From NCBI GenBank assembly GCA_012976225.1, contig JAAVVG010000021.1, forward strand, positions 124,001 to 188,000: a stretch of DNA of 64,000 nt, written 5' to 3'. How positions within the stretch are numbered: the stretch's first letter is position 1; each line of letters starts with the position of its first letter. This DNA comes from Golubevia sp. BC0850. Lineage: Eukaryota > Basidiomycota > Exobasidiomycetes > Golubeviales > Golubeviaceae. The notes under the pieces are model-generated. The model did no database searches. It saw only the letters and a list, made by a program, of their open reading frames with translations, and was not told the DNA's origin. Positions 53,966 to 64,000 of the stretch are shown here, one piece after another. The translations under genes were made by a program, and so were the position numbers.

Positions 53966-56639
53966 ATGTCCTCAAAGATTCCACCCTCAAGCTTCTCTCG
54001 GACAACCTCTCCTCATTCCAGATCAAACTCTCAAGATTCTCTAGCTAACGGAAGTATTGATCTGGAGGGTAGTAGGCCACGATTACATCGGGTGGCTAGT
54101 AGAAACATTCCAAGGTTGGACTCTGGAGCAGTAGCGGCCTCTCCGCTCTCTCGGGTTGGAATCAAGGGAGATGGTCTCATGCTTGTTGTTACTTGCTTTG
54201 CTAGTTTGGGAGTTTTTCTGGTGAGTATTTTGAGAAAGCTGAAAGTTCTCAGGTAGCTTGGAGATGATGGAGGGCGGTTTGAATGATAAGGAGTGGAGCT
54301 TGGAGAGAATCCTTTGGGTTCAGTTGTCAGCTGCTGGGATCTTAGCAAGACTCACCTTTTTTTTAATTACCACTCGTCATACTGTCATCGTCAGTTCGGA
54401 TACGATCAGGTGAGATTCGCTTCGAGAGTGGTGTTGCTCTCGGTCCTTCTTAGAGGCCACCTTGACTGACCTTGGATGTGACACGGTTCTATCAGGGAGT
54501 AATGTCTGGAATCATAACTGGACCATACTTCAAAGAATACTTCAACAACGTAGGTGATTAAGAGGCGAGGTGTCTCCTGAGCTGTCACTTACTCTCAGTC
54601 CCTCCCTCTCTTTATCTTTCTCGCTTTCCGTCTCGAATCTCCTTCCTTTCTTTTCACTCCAAGCCTACTCCTTACGAAATAGGTACTATGGTAGCCATCC
54701 TAGAAGTAGGGGCTTTCATCACTAGCTTGCTTTGCGGAACCCTCGCCGATACTCTTGGAAGAAAGAAAACTCTACTCTTCGGTGCAATCATCTTCTCATT
54801 GGGAGGAGCCATTCAGACCGTTACGATTGGATATCGTAGTATGGTAGTAGGTAAGTGTGATACAAGGTGGATCGTGTGAGAAGTTGGCCTCTCTGATCTC
54901 CACTTCTTTCATTTCCCACAGGGAGAGTGGTGGCTGGATTAGGAGTCGGATTCCTCTCCATGATCGTGCCAACCTACCAGTCAGAATGCAGCGCTGCCGA
55001 GCATAGAGGTCGCCTCGTAAGTCGAATAAGGATAGCTTGCCTAACCATAAAGACTAGCCTTAATGATTCTCTATTCTCTTCACTAGGCTTGCATCGAGTT
55101 CACCATCAACATAGTCGGTTACTGCTCTTCCATCTGGCTGGACTGGCTGTTCTCCTTCTATCCTTCTGATCTCTCTTGGAGACTTCCTCTCTCTTTCCAA
55201 GTGATCATTGGGTTGATACTCGCAACAGGCTCTCTTCTGCTTCCAGAGAGTCCTCGATGGCTTCTAGATAACGACAGAGACGAAGAGGGAATGATGGTCC
55301 TTGCTGACCTTCACGGAGGAGGTGATCCCAGATCCTCTAAAGCAAGATTGGAATACAGAGAGATCAAGGAGAACGTTCTCTCGATTAGAGGTCAAGATCG
55401 AAGTTACTCTGCGATGTGGAAGGAATGCAAGTACAGAGTTTTGATCGCTTGCTCGAGTCAAATGTTCGCTCAGCTCAATGGTATTAATGTCGTCTCGTAC
55501 TATGCACCTCTGATCTTTGAATCAGCTGGGTGGGTGGGAAGAGATGCGATTCTGATGACAGGTGAGTCGCTCTTTGGAAAGTACTCAATTTCTTCTTCGA
55601 TCTTAGGCCCCATTACTCACTTGTTTACGATTGACTTTCATCAGGTCTGAACGGCCTGGTCTACGTGGCAGCTAGTGTTATCCCGTGGTTTCTGATTGAT
55701 AGATTAGGAAGGAGGGTCATGCTGTTAGGTGGTAGTTTGGGATGCGGATTCTTTTTAGCTCTAACGGGATACTTCTTATTCCTGGACTCATCTCTCACTC
55801 CTACTGCTGTCGTAGCTTGGTGAGTGACTGTCAACTCACCTTTGAACCTTTTGTTGGTTCAATTGCGCTAACTTACTTTTCTTCTCTTCCTTCTCCGAAC
55901 AAAAGTGTCATCCTTTTCAACGCTGTCTTTGCCACTGGATGGGGCCCGATTCCGTGGCTTTTCCCTCCTGAGATCTTGGGTGAGTTCATTCTTTCGTTCC
56001 ACAAGATCGAAGTGTCGGTGAGAGGAGAATCCAACTTACGCTTCTTCCATTCATTAGGTCTACGTTTCCGTGCGAAAGGTACTTCCGCCAGCACGGCTAC
56101 GAACTGGCTCTTCAACTTCATCGTCGGAGAAATCACTCCAGTTTTACAGCAATCTATAAAGTGGAGACGTGAGTGTCAACCTCGACAGAGTCGTCTATAA
56201 GAATAAAGTATTGACTTCAGAGTTTCCGCCTTCCAAACTCTCTCCTTTTTTAGTCTATCCAATGCACGCCTTCCTCTGCCTGATCTCCTTCGTTGTGGTG
56301 TATGTCTCTTATCCGGAGACCGCTGGAGTACCGTTGGAGGAAATGGACGCTCTTTTCGGAGACGTAGGCTCATCCGTCCCTCAGGGAGATTCTGAAGATG
56401 AGGAGGACGAGGGTGAAGGTCAAGCTGCTCCTTCGAGACCTGTCAGGACTTCAATTTCATCGCATCCGAGATTCCAGAGCGACGACGAAAGAGCTGCAAG
56501 AGCTGCTGCTGCCCAGGTTGCAGCTGAGAATCGAGCTAAATGGACACTAAATCCTAGGGATTGGTTGGCTAGAATGACTGGCTCTGGAATTGATCATCCC
56601 GATAGAAGGCTCTACGAAAGTATTGCTGGAAATGAGTAG
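53966..56639 (+). CDS. MFS sugar transporter
   Basis: At least ten exons, from ATG 53966 to stop 56639. A Ser-rich cytoplasmic N-tail of about 70 residues is followed by TM1 ('LMLVVTCFASLGVFLFGYDQ'). The sugar porter signatures are present: 'GVMSGIITGPYF', 'GTLADTLGRKKTLLFGA', 'GRVVAGLGVGFLSMIVPTYQ', 'PESPRWLLDNDRDEEGM', 'QMFAQLNGINVVSYYAPLIF', 'DRLGRRVMLLGGS' and 'YPETAGVPLEEMDALFGD'. The tail is acidic and Ser-rich. Exon 2 (54395-54409) is a 15-nt micro-exon encoding 'FGYDQ', a conserved motif at the end of TM1. Substrate (hexose, pentose, disaccharide or polyol) cannot be decided. The gene lies upstream of a secreted glycosidase on the same strand. Confidence 0.93.
54395..54409 (+). other. 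15-nt micro-exon of the sugar transporter
   Basis: In-phase exon for 'FGYDQ', between 'tcgtcag' and 'gtgaga'. The motif is near-universal in sugar porters, which supports the exon. Confidence 0.85.
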
Positions 56640-57136
56640 TTCGGTTTGAGGAAGTGGCAATTGACTTGTTCCTTCAGCTTCTGCTGCAGCCGCTCTCCTT
56701 CTTCCCCTTGTAAATTTCAAAAACATATTCTCTTTTTCACATCTCAACTTTCAAGTCTCAGTAATGTAATGGTCCATCATTTCAAGTCAGGCCGCGCCTT
56801 GCGAGATCGAAAGGAGTGGGAATCGAGAATCACCCCCTCCTGCTTTTCTTCTCCTATTCAGATATGACTCGTTTGCATGATTTGTTTGATCTTTCGAAAA
56901 GGAAAAGGGAACTTCACTAATCATGGCCGTATCACCTTTCCTGCTCCTCGAGATGGTTATTTTTAGCTTTGATTGGGATGTAACGCCAAAATTCGACTTT
57001 GCAGAAATGTTAGCAAAATTCTGTTTCTCCTCTTTCCTTTCCACATCTCCTTCTCTGACTCTTGATCTTTCAGAACAATCAAGAAAAGAGCTCCGTCTTC
57101 CAAGAGATCATCCTTCAGTCTTATCAGCAAGCGGTC
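56640..57136. other. Region between the transporter and GH30 genes
   Basis: 3' flank of the transporter and promoter of the GH30 gene. No gene is seen. Confidence 0.5.
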
Positions 57137-59577
57137 ATGCTTCTGAAACTTTCCATCCTCTTATCTCTCGCGGTTGCGGTCAGTCCTACCTCAAAATTCA
57201 TTGAAAGAGCAAGAACCAAGAGCTATGATGATTCAAAGGTGACAACGAACATTCCAAACCCAAATCTCAAGGTATCATTAGCCGGCCTCCGAGAGAGTGG
57301 AGCGTTCTTCACAGCGAAGGACCTTAGCTCTTCTTTCTCTTTCACCTCTCAAGATTTTGGCTTCGTGAGGCTTAATAATCGATCAGTTGATCTACAGCTA
57401 AATTCTTCAATCGCTTATCAGGAGGTCGACTTTGGTGAGTAAAAAATCAAGATGGTTCGAGACTCTTCCTCTGAACATCACTCCTCCCCTCTCCTTGGAA
57501 AGGCACCGCCATGACTGATTCTAGCGCCTGGAATCTGGCTCAATTGAGAGACGGGAATAGAAACCTCTATGATCAGACTATGGACGTGAGTATCTCGTCC
57601 TTATCTGTGCCAGCCACCCTCACTTAAGAGCACTGACCAAGTCGATTCTATCATCAAAACAGTATCTGTTCAACATCCGATCTGGCAACAGGCTCATACG
57701 AGTACCGATGGGAGCATCAGGTAAGACGACGCTCTGAGAGCCGTGCAATTGTGGACCTCCTATTGAAACGCCATTCTTTTGTCAGATTTTTCTATTACTC
57801 CTTACACGTTTCAAGACACTCTCGACTCCGATTTCTCTATCCAAAAGGCGGAGAACATCACATCTATCCTTCAAGACGCCAAAAAATTAAACCCAGACTT
57901 GAAGCTCATGCTCTCAAGTTGGACAGCCCCCTCTTTCTGGAAAGTCCCTCAAACGTTGAATGGAGGAGCTTTAAGTCAATCTCATGAGAGTGATTACGCG
58001 GAGTATTTCTTGAAGACTGCCCAAGCATTTGACGCTATTGGGCTAAGGCTAGTGTTGAAGTTCAAGAGTTATGTGTTCGTTCTGGGTCAGGCGTCAGCTA
58101 ATCACTTCTCCCGCTTCGCTTGAATCTTCTCCCCTGTTCAGACCTTTCGCTTTTACCATACGTAAGTCTATAAAGGAACAGAAATCAGTTCTTTCGAAAG
58201 AGACTGAAAGCTGATTAGAATCTTTTTCTGGTTCTAGAAAACGAACCGACTTTCCAGTCCTCGTAAGTGTTTCCGACATTCCACGAGATCTGAAAGCTAC
58301 TTCAGACTCATCTCTGTCTGCTTTGACTCTCGTTTCAATTTTCAGTGACTATCCAACGATGCTCATGGGCCCGTCCCAGCAAGCCTCGCTAGGTGCCAAA
58401 ATCCGATCCAAGCTCGATTCCAACTCGTTTCTCGACATTCGGTTGATAGCCAACGACAACAAGTAAGTCGCTCATCCATACCCATCTACTTATCCTTCTG
58501 TGATCTTCCAACAAAAGCTTCTACTTAGCCTTCTCTCCCTTTCCACAGCTTTGCTCGTGTCGACGAAGCTGTCGACACCGTCTCATTCAGTCCATCGACC
58601 TTTGACGGATCGGGATTTCACGCCTACTCAGGAGTTCCATCTGCATTGAAAGACTTCAGAGATCGAACTGGAAATCAGGATACCTGGTTGACCGAATTCA
58701 GTACTCAAGTTCGAAACAGCACTACTGCTTGGGAATCCGTGTTCTTCTTCTTAAATGATCTGTTTCTTCCTGTACTCGAGAATTTTTCTCGATCTGTGAG
58801 TCTAACAAAACAAATCGAGACCCCGGAGGAGAACATCCCTCGAGAACATCAACTTCATCTCTGACTTCCAACATCTACTCACATTTCCCTCTCCCACAGG
58901 TGATACTCTGGAACACTGCTTTGGACGAACGGTTTGGTCCGAGACTTCCATCGGTAAGTCAGGTCATTCAACCATTCTGTGAAGTGTCGCATTGATTTGA
59001 CAATCTTTCTCTCCGACTTCAGGCCTACTGCGAGAATTGTGTACCTTCACTTCAGACGACTTCAAATTCGGTGTCTTTCTATCCCCAAGCCCACGTCTTA
59101 TCTTCATTCTCGGTGGCTACTTCATCTCTAACTTCCTTCTCTGGATCTACATCTCGACGAATTCAACAATCTCTCTCGACCTCTAATTCAACAATCAAGA
59201 GTTGCCTTCAAACCCAATCCTTCGCTTCTTCATATTCTGAAGAATTGACAAAGAACGAAGAAAAACGATTCGGATTGATTTTGGTCAATAACTGTGATGG
59301 CGGGATCAATCTCAAGATTGGAGTTGATGATTCAGTGATGAGAGATGGGTATTTTGTCCAACCTGGCTTAAGTACTCTACAGTTCAGCTTGAACACTGGA
59401 GAAGGTTGCAGTCCTAATTGTGGAATTGGAGGACCAGATATCAATTGGAAAGACGATTCTTCTTCTGATTCAAACAATAACGGAGAAGATTATAATTCCT
59501 CTGTTTCGAGCTTTTCGAACAGAGGTCCCCTTGGGACTCTTTTTCTTTTATTCTTCTCTCTCGCTCGGTCTTTCTGA
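57137..59577 (+). CDS. Secreted GH30-family glycoside hydrolase with a GPI-anchor signal
   Basis: Ten exons, 57137-57434, 57503-57585, 57663-57720, 57786-58047, 58142-58161, 58238-58262, 58346-58462, 58549-58795, 58900-58953 and 59023-59577; 1,719 nt, 572 aa, phase closed. Signal peptide 'MLLKLSILLSLAVAVSP'. GH30 blocks: 'GTAMTDSSAWNLAQL', 'RVPMGASDFSITPYTF', 'LMLSSWTAPSFWK', the acid/base Glu in 'FAFTIQNEPTFQSS' and the nucleophile Glu in 'TWLTEFST'. Family members include glucosylceramidase and fungal beta-1,6-glucanase; the substrate is not resolved. A Ser/Asn-rich tail ends in a hydrophobic segment ('GTLFLLFFSLARSF'), consistent with GPI anchoring at the surface. Exons 5 and 6 are only 20 and 25 nt. 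The intron before exon 5 starts with GC (gctagt). Confidence 0.9.
58142..58262 (+). other. Pair of micro-exons (20 and 25 nt) carrying the GH30 acid/base residue
   Basis: 58142-58161 and 58238-58262, separated by a 76-nt intron. Together they encode 'PFAFTIQNEPTFQS'. Both have gt donors and ag acceptors, and phase closes only if both are included. Confidence 0.82.
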
Positions 59578-60046
59578 GTAGACTGCCTGTTATTCTCCTG
59601 CATTTTCTCATTTAGTCTCCAAGCTCCTTTTTCTTACTCACATCTATCGCTTCTTCATCTCTGCCTATAGACCTTCCCTGCTACCAAACGTTCCGTTGTA
59701 AATCTAGCCCATCCCATCAATAGACAACGATGGAGTTTACCCCATGCTCATCCCGACGACAGATCTAAAGTCTCAACCTTCAGTCCAAGACCGCGACGAG
59801 AAACAGAAAACGATGTTGATTATTGGTGACAGAATGATTAGAGTACAAAGTGAAAACGGGATGATGTGTTAGTTGCTAGAAGGATGGCAAAGAGATAACG
59901 GAGATTGGAAATGTTTGAGAGTGCATTGCTTTTCTTGTTCTAGATTATGTTCTTTGGATTCTGAGGTCTGTTGTTGTTCTGCGGTTGGATTGGACTTCGA
60001 AGCTCGAAGCTTGAGTTCGTTCTACTCGTCTGGAGATTTGTTCTAT
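59578..60046. other. Convergent intergenic region
   Basis: 3' flanks of GH30 (+) and DNA polymerase kappa (-). A short plus frame at 59873-60058 is not supported. Confidence 0.55.
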
Positions 60047-63000
60047 TCATCGGTTTGATCTTCCACCATTCTTGATGAATCTATCCAACGGTCCCACAGG
60101 GGCTTTTCCCTTCCCCTTCCCCTTTCCTTGTCCCTTTCCCTTTTCGCCAGGTTGCTTTTTCCCTTCGGATTTAGAGCTGGAGTTGATGTTGGAGGACGAG
60201 CTCAAGTCGACGTGACTTCCACCTAGGCATCGATCCACATGTAGGTTCACTTCCGACAAAGTCTTTTCTGGGTTTCTGAGCGTTGACTGGGAAAGTTGAA
60301 TCGGTTTATCGCAGATAGGACAGACCTGAGCAGAGGAGGATGCGGACGAGGCAGATTGATCTTGAATATGATTGCGAGACTTGATGGGAGAGACGGATTG
60401 AGAACCTTTTCTGGAGTTCGAGGGACCTTCGATGGTCCCATTGTCGTCTTCGTCTAGAGATTGATCGAATTCGACGATTTCGAAGTCTTCTTCCTCCTCC
60501 TCTTCAGTTCCACCGACCCCAGCCTGAGTTAGACCCTCTCCTTCCAATTCAGCCAGTTCTCTCATGTCCTCCAAGCTTCTTTGAATGGCTAGACGCATTT
60601 GTTCTTCCTCATCAAAAGTTAGATTTGAAGGATTTTCCGAAGTCTTCGTCTTCTTGCTTGAAGGTTGGAAATTAAAAGCTTTTCCTTTTCCTTTGTAAGA
60701 CTTCTCTACCACCTCGTCGTTCTCCGAGTTGCATAGATCGATTGGATCGAGAGAGTCTGACCCAGATCTAGAACGAGAAGGGCCAGACTGGAAGTCGTCT
60801 TGAGGAGATTCGTCTCTGCTTCTTTTTGATGAAGATTTGGAAGGCGAGATGATGCTGCTAGTTCCATTTCCGTTTCCACTGCCACCCATACCTCCCCAAG
60901 CCTTCATGAGAGCGCCAATAGAGCTGCTGGCTACGTTTCTCTTGCTTAAGTCTCTAAGATTCGTAAGTCTGACACCGATTAATCTCAGTGTAAGTCGATG
61001 GTTGCCTGTGTACTTGAGCATCTCGTTGTCAAAGATCCTTAAAGCATTACGTTTGAGTTGCTCACTACTCTTGATTTCGGTCGGCAGAGTGTGAGCTCTC
61101 GAGAATCTTTTGTAGCCAGAGGTCTTGAACACCACCGTCAAAGTTCTTCCGTCGAATTGAAGGTGTTCTAGATCCTTAGCTACCTTCTCTGCAGATTCCA
61201 TTAGATAAGCCTTTAATTTCTCATAATCCGAACAAGGACCGAACGTGTGTTCGCGCCCGACTGATTTCCTATCCTCCCTCTTTCCTGGCTCGACCTTCGT
61301 GTTACCTAAACCCAAGTAATCGGCGAAGAAGGAAGTACAGGAGCTTCCCCAGAGTAAATATAGCTCGACTCTATAGGTGTAGATATCTTGACAGGTCTTA
61401 ATGTTCAAGACTTCCTCAAGAATCCTTTGAGTGACTCTTCCTATTCCTGGAATCTTGCGAACGGATAGGTCCGACATGCTGATGAAACGAGATTAGGAGT
61501 GATCGAGATAGGAGGGAGAAGTGTCAGCGGGAAATAAGGACGGAGAGCTTTCGATGGAAGGAGTGGGGGGCGACTCTTCACTCACAAAGCGAGTACCGTC
61601 TCCTTGTTTGGGAGAATGCGATACTGCCCATTCGGCTTGTTCTATCAAAAGAAGTGCAAATAAGATCAGGAAGGCGCCTAAGAGAGCTAAAAGACTTCTC
61701 TAATCACCTACCTTGTCAGAGCAGATTTTGGCCAACTTGGTGTTCGGAGCGATTCCAGCTGAGACAGTCAAGCCAGTCTTGGTCTGGACCTCTTCGCGAA
61801 TCTTTTGGAAGGTGTGGATAGAGGAACCAGAGGGGATATGAACGAGAGGGTAAGCAATTTGAGGAAACCAGAAGAACGTCAGACCACGAGCTCCTCTCTC
61901 TGTGCGGAAATGATACGTACCATAGTGACACACTCATCAACAGTTATTCCAAGTCTCTCGCAAGCAGGAGTGACGTCTAAATAAGCTTCGTCTAAGCTTG
62001 CTTGAGATAGATTTGGATCCCAAGATCTGAATATCTTCATGACCTCATCAGAAGCGTCACAGTAACTACTCATGTCGTTTCCTATCAAGATAATTTCCGG
62101 ACAGAGAGCTCTCGCCACAAACTCAGCCATACCTGAAGAGACTCCAAACGCTCTAGCTTCGTATGAAGCGGTGACAAGCAGTCCCTTTCCGACTCCGAAG
62201 GTTTTCCCTTTGAGAGATGGATTGCGCTTGAGCTCTACTGCAGCATAGAACTGGGGTCCAGGTAGCAAAATTGAAGAGAGCGAGAACAGAAAAAAGAAGA
62301 AAATTCGATTGATTTTGATTTGGTTGAATTGGATTGGTTTGAAAGAGAAGAGAAAGGGAAGGGGGAAGGCAACAGTAAGACTTCCAAGCTGCGGGGAAGA
62401 GGTGACTACTAGAGAGCCCACTCGACACTCACCATGTCCATATCTAGATGTAGAATATGGCGATCTAGAATTCTTGTAGATTCCAGGCGTTCGAGCTGAA
62501 GCGGGTGGTGTCAGATTCAAGTTGTCCGTCAGATCAACCATCAAGCTACCGCTTCAACTTCCAAAGATCAGCCAAGACATTGCAGACTCAAGAAGAATAC
62601 AAATACTACCAGTATTCCATTCCGACAAACCTCTTCTACTGCCCGTTTCTCCAGCATGACTCACCAGAGCATCGACCTCCCTCTCCTTCCTCTTCCACTC
62701 AGCACACCCTCTTGGAATGGCCTCCATCGTGGCACGAAGTCGTTCCTTTGAAGAATTGATCTTGTCCGTTGTCATGATATCTTTGTCTCTTTGGTTGTTT
62801 GCATACTTGCTCCTGGCAGTGGCTTTCCAGATGATTGCATTAATTTCATCTCGAGACCTCCCTCCGACTCCAACTCCAGCTTTCCCATCTGAGGGACCAC
62901 CGATACCTCTGACTAGTGAAGTAGAAGGAGGTGCTTCTTGGTGATTGTTTGAGGATTGTCTCTTCTGTGGACTGACTGAGAAGTTATTGCTTCTTGATGG

Positions 63001-63069
63001 AGCTCTGGATAGCATTTCTTCTGCTCTGCTCTTCTCTCCTCCTTCGGCTCTGTCTCTTGACTCTACCAT
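60047..63069 (-). CDS. DNA polymerase kappa (Y-family translesion polymerase)
   Basis: Start ATG 63069 ('MVESRDRAEGGEKSRAEEML'). The N-terminal helix region 'RDEINAIIWKATARSKYANN' is typical of kappa. The exon ending near 62434 gives 'STRILDRHILHLDMDM', joined to 'FYAAVELKRNPSLKGK'; the catalytic Asp lies in this palm motif. 'VTASYEARAFGVSSGMAEFV', 'SLDEAYLDVTPA' (second catalytic acids), 'GLTVSAGIAPNTKLAKICSD', 'NKPNGQYRILP' and 'VRKIPGIGRVTQRILEEV' (helix-hairpin-helix thumb) follow, then the little-finger region. A Rad18-type zinc finger ('CPICDKPIQL' with 'LHVDRCLGG') that binds ubiquitin lies near the C-terminus, followed by a Lys/Gly-rich end. The enzyme copies past bulky lesions by recruitment to ubiquitinated PCNA. 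Confidence 0.94.
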
Positions 63070-63631
63070 TGCAGAGTTGAGTATGGTAGGAATTCCAGTG
63101 GAATTGGAAAAGGCTGCAGGGTGAGAGTGTGGTGGAGTTGTGGAGTCACTTATTACAGCCACTCAGCCACCACCAAGTTTCAAATAAGACGCGTCTCTAG
63201 AAGCTCGATTTTTGAGGGATGTCGATAATGAATTGATTGCACAGAAATGCTGAAGAGCATCAGCGAAAAGAAATATGTGGATGGAGGGAAAATAGTTCGT
63301 GAGTAAGGGGGGAGAGCATGTAGGATTAGATCATAAGAGATAAACAAGAGAGTAGGGGTGAAGCCCTCTCCTCAGTCACAGCCACGCTCATCACGCCCTC
63401 AAATCGAGAAAATCGAAATCAGGTTCCAATTGAATCTGAAGGTGATGACGTCCGTTCATCAAGTCGGCCAAGATGCTCTGTGGATGTGGACTGAAGCCAG
63501 GCTGGAATCATCTTCCGTCACTTCTTTCAAGCATGCGAGAATTTCCATAGAAATACCCTTGCTTCTTCTTGTCTGTTGGACTTTACTATCCTATCATCCT
63601 CTTCTCCTCCTTCAACAAATTTCCGCCAACC
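63070..63631. promoter_or_regulatory. Divergent region between polymerase kappa and the CAP protein
   Basis: 562 bp between opposed start codons. No specific site could be assigned. Short frames are out of phase with both genes. Confidence 0.45.
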
Positions 63632-63949
63632 ATGCTGCTCCCAAACATCATCTTACTAGTAGCCTCGATGGGTGCCTCGTCTCTAGCGACACCAGTAGCT
63701 TTGGAGACGAGACAAGAAGATCAAGCAACCATGCTGAGTGCTACTAACTCTTATCGAACTTTGCATAGCGCTGATCCTTTGACTTGGAACAACACACTGT
63801 GAGTTGAAGAAATCGTGAATGTGAGAGTCGCCTTCTTACGATCTCGTCCTTCCAATCCCATCACAGAGCCACCTATGCTGCCGAAGTCGCTGCAAGCTGT
63901 GATTTCGCCCATAGTAATGGAGAGTACGGAGAGAATTTGGCTGCTGGTG
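63632..63949 (+). CDS. Secreted CAP/SCP (PR-1-like) protein, 3' end beyond window
   Basis: Exon 1, 63632-63798, gives a signal peptide ('LLPNIILLVASMGASSLATP') and 'MLSATNSYRTLHSADPLTWN'. Exon 2, 63867-63949, gives 'ATYAAEVAASCDFAHSNGEY' and 'GENLAAG', the CAP-domain motifs, including the cavity His and Glu. The gene continues past a gtgagc donor and is cut by the window end. Fungal CAP proteins bind sterols or lipids and are secreted; the exact ligand is unknown. The protein would be processed at the ER, perhaps with a Kex2-like site after 'LETR'. Confidence 0.88.
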
Positions 63950-64000
63950 AGCAACGAAGCATTGGAGAGGGCTCAGCGGTTCATCGACTGACCTTTCCGT

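Noticed and set aside
1-64000. CRISPR arrays, rRNA or secondary-metabolite clusters
   Set aside because: None seen on either strand; the genes are mainly unrelated housekeeping functions.

Overview
The window is nuclear DNA of an intron-rich fungus, most likely a basidiomycete. The support is short GT-AG introns (about 50-150 nt) in nearly every gene, several very small exons, a YTH+RRM protein, a UBE2W-type E2, a Vac8 armadillo protein and a cytosol-type Mn superoxide dismutase. All exon borders were worked out by hand from splice signals, reading phase and family conservation; no transcript data were available.

Layout. 0-1.7 kb: 3' part of a mitochondrial sulfide:quinone oxidoreductase (SQR) gene that runs on, in frame, into a mitochondrial ribosomal protein mL58 domain. 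2.0-7.7 kb: two tandem, diverged paralogues of a seven-transmembrane, receptor-like family. 8.4-11.8 kb: an ING/PHD chromatin reader divergent from tubulin cofactor A. 13.3-15.2 kb: transaldolase. 16.1-18.5 kb: a PCID2/Thp1-type PCI protein. 19 kb: a lone retropepsin-like fragment of an LTR-type element. 20.1-23.0 kb: cobalamin-independent methionine synthase. 23.7-26.6 kb: a cysteine-free Yap/Pap-like bZIP factor. 27.9-30.3 kb: an uncharacterised coiled-coil protein divergent from a UBE2W-type E2. 30.9-33.4 kb: VAC8. 34.1-35.5 kb: a disordered protein. 36.4-41.9 kb: a YTH/RRM m6A reader and an F-box protein. 42.3-44.3 kb: a pepsin-family aspartic protease that looks broken. 45.4-49.0 kb: a 1,214-residue Ser-rich protein. 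50.1-53.7 kb: Mn superoxide dismutase divergent from tRNase Z. 54.0-59.6 kb: an MFS sugar transporter and a GPI-type GH30 glycosidase. 60.0-63.1 kb: DNA polymerase kappa. 63.6 kb to the edge: start of a CAP/PR-1 secreted protein.

These are mainly independent housekeeping genes, not a cluster. Small themes are mitochondrial function (SQR, mL58), carbohydrate handling (transporter, GH30) and chromatin/RNA regulation (ING, YTH, tRNase Z, PCI). The most unusual item is the SQR-mL58 fusion: the mL58 half has no usable start codon of its own and carries an internal presequence-like stretch, which suggests one precursor split inside mitochondria. Next are the 7TM pair and the micro-exons, some of which carry active-site residues. 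No rRNA, tRNA, CRISPR array or intact mobile element was found.
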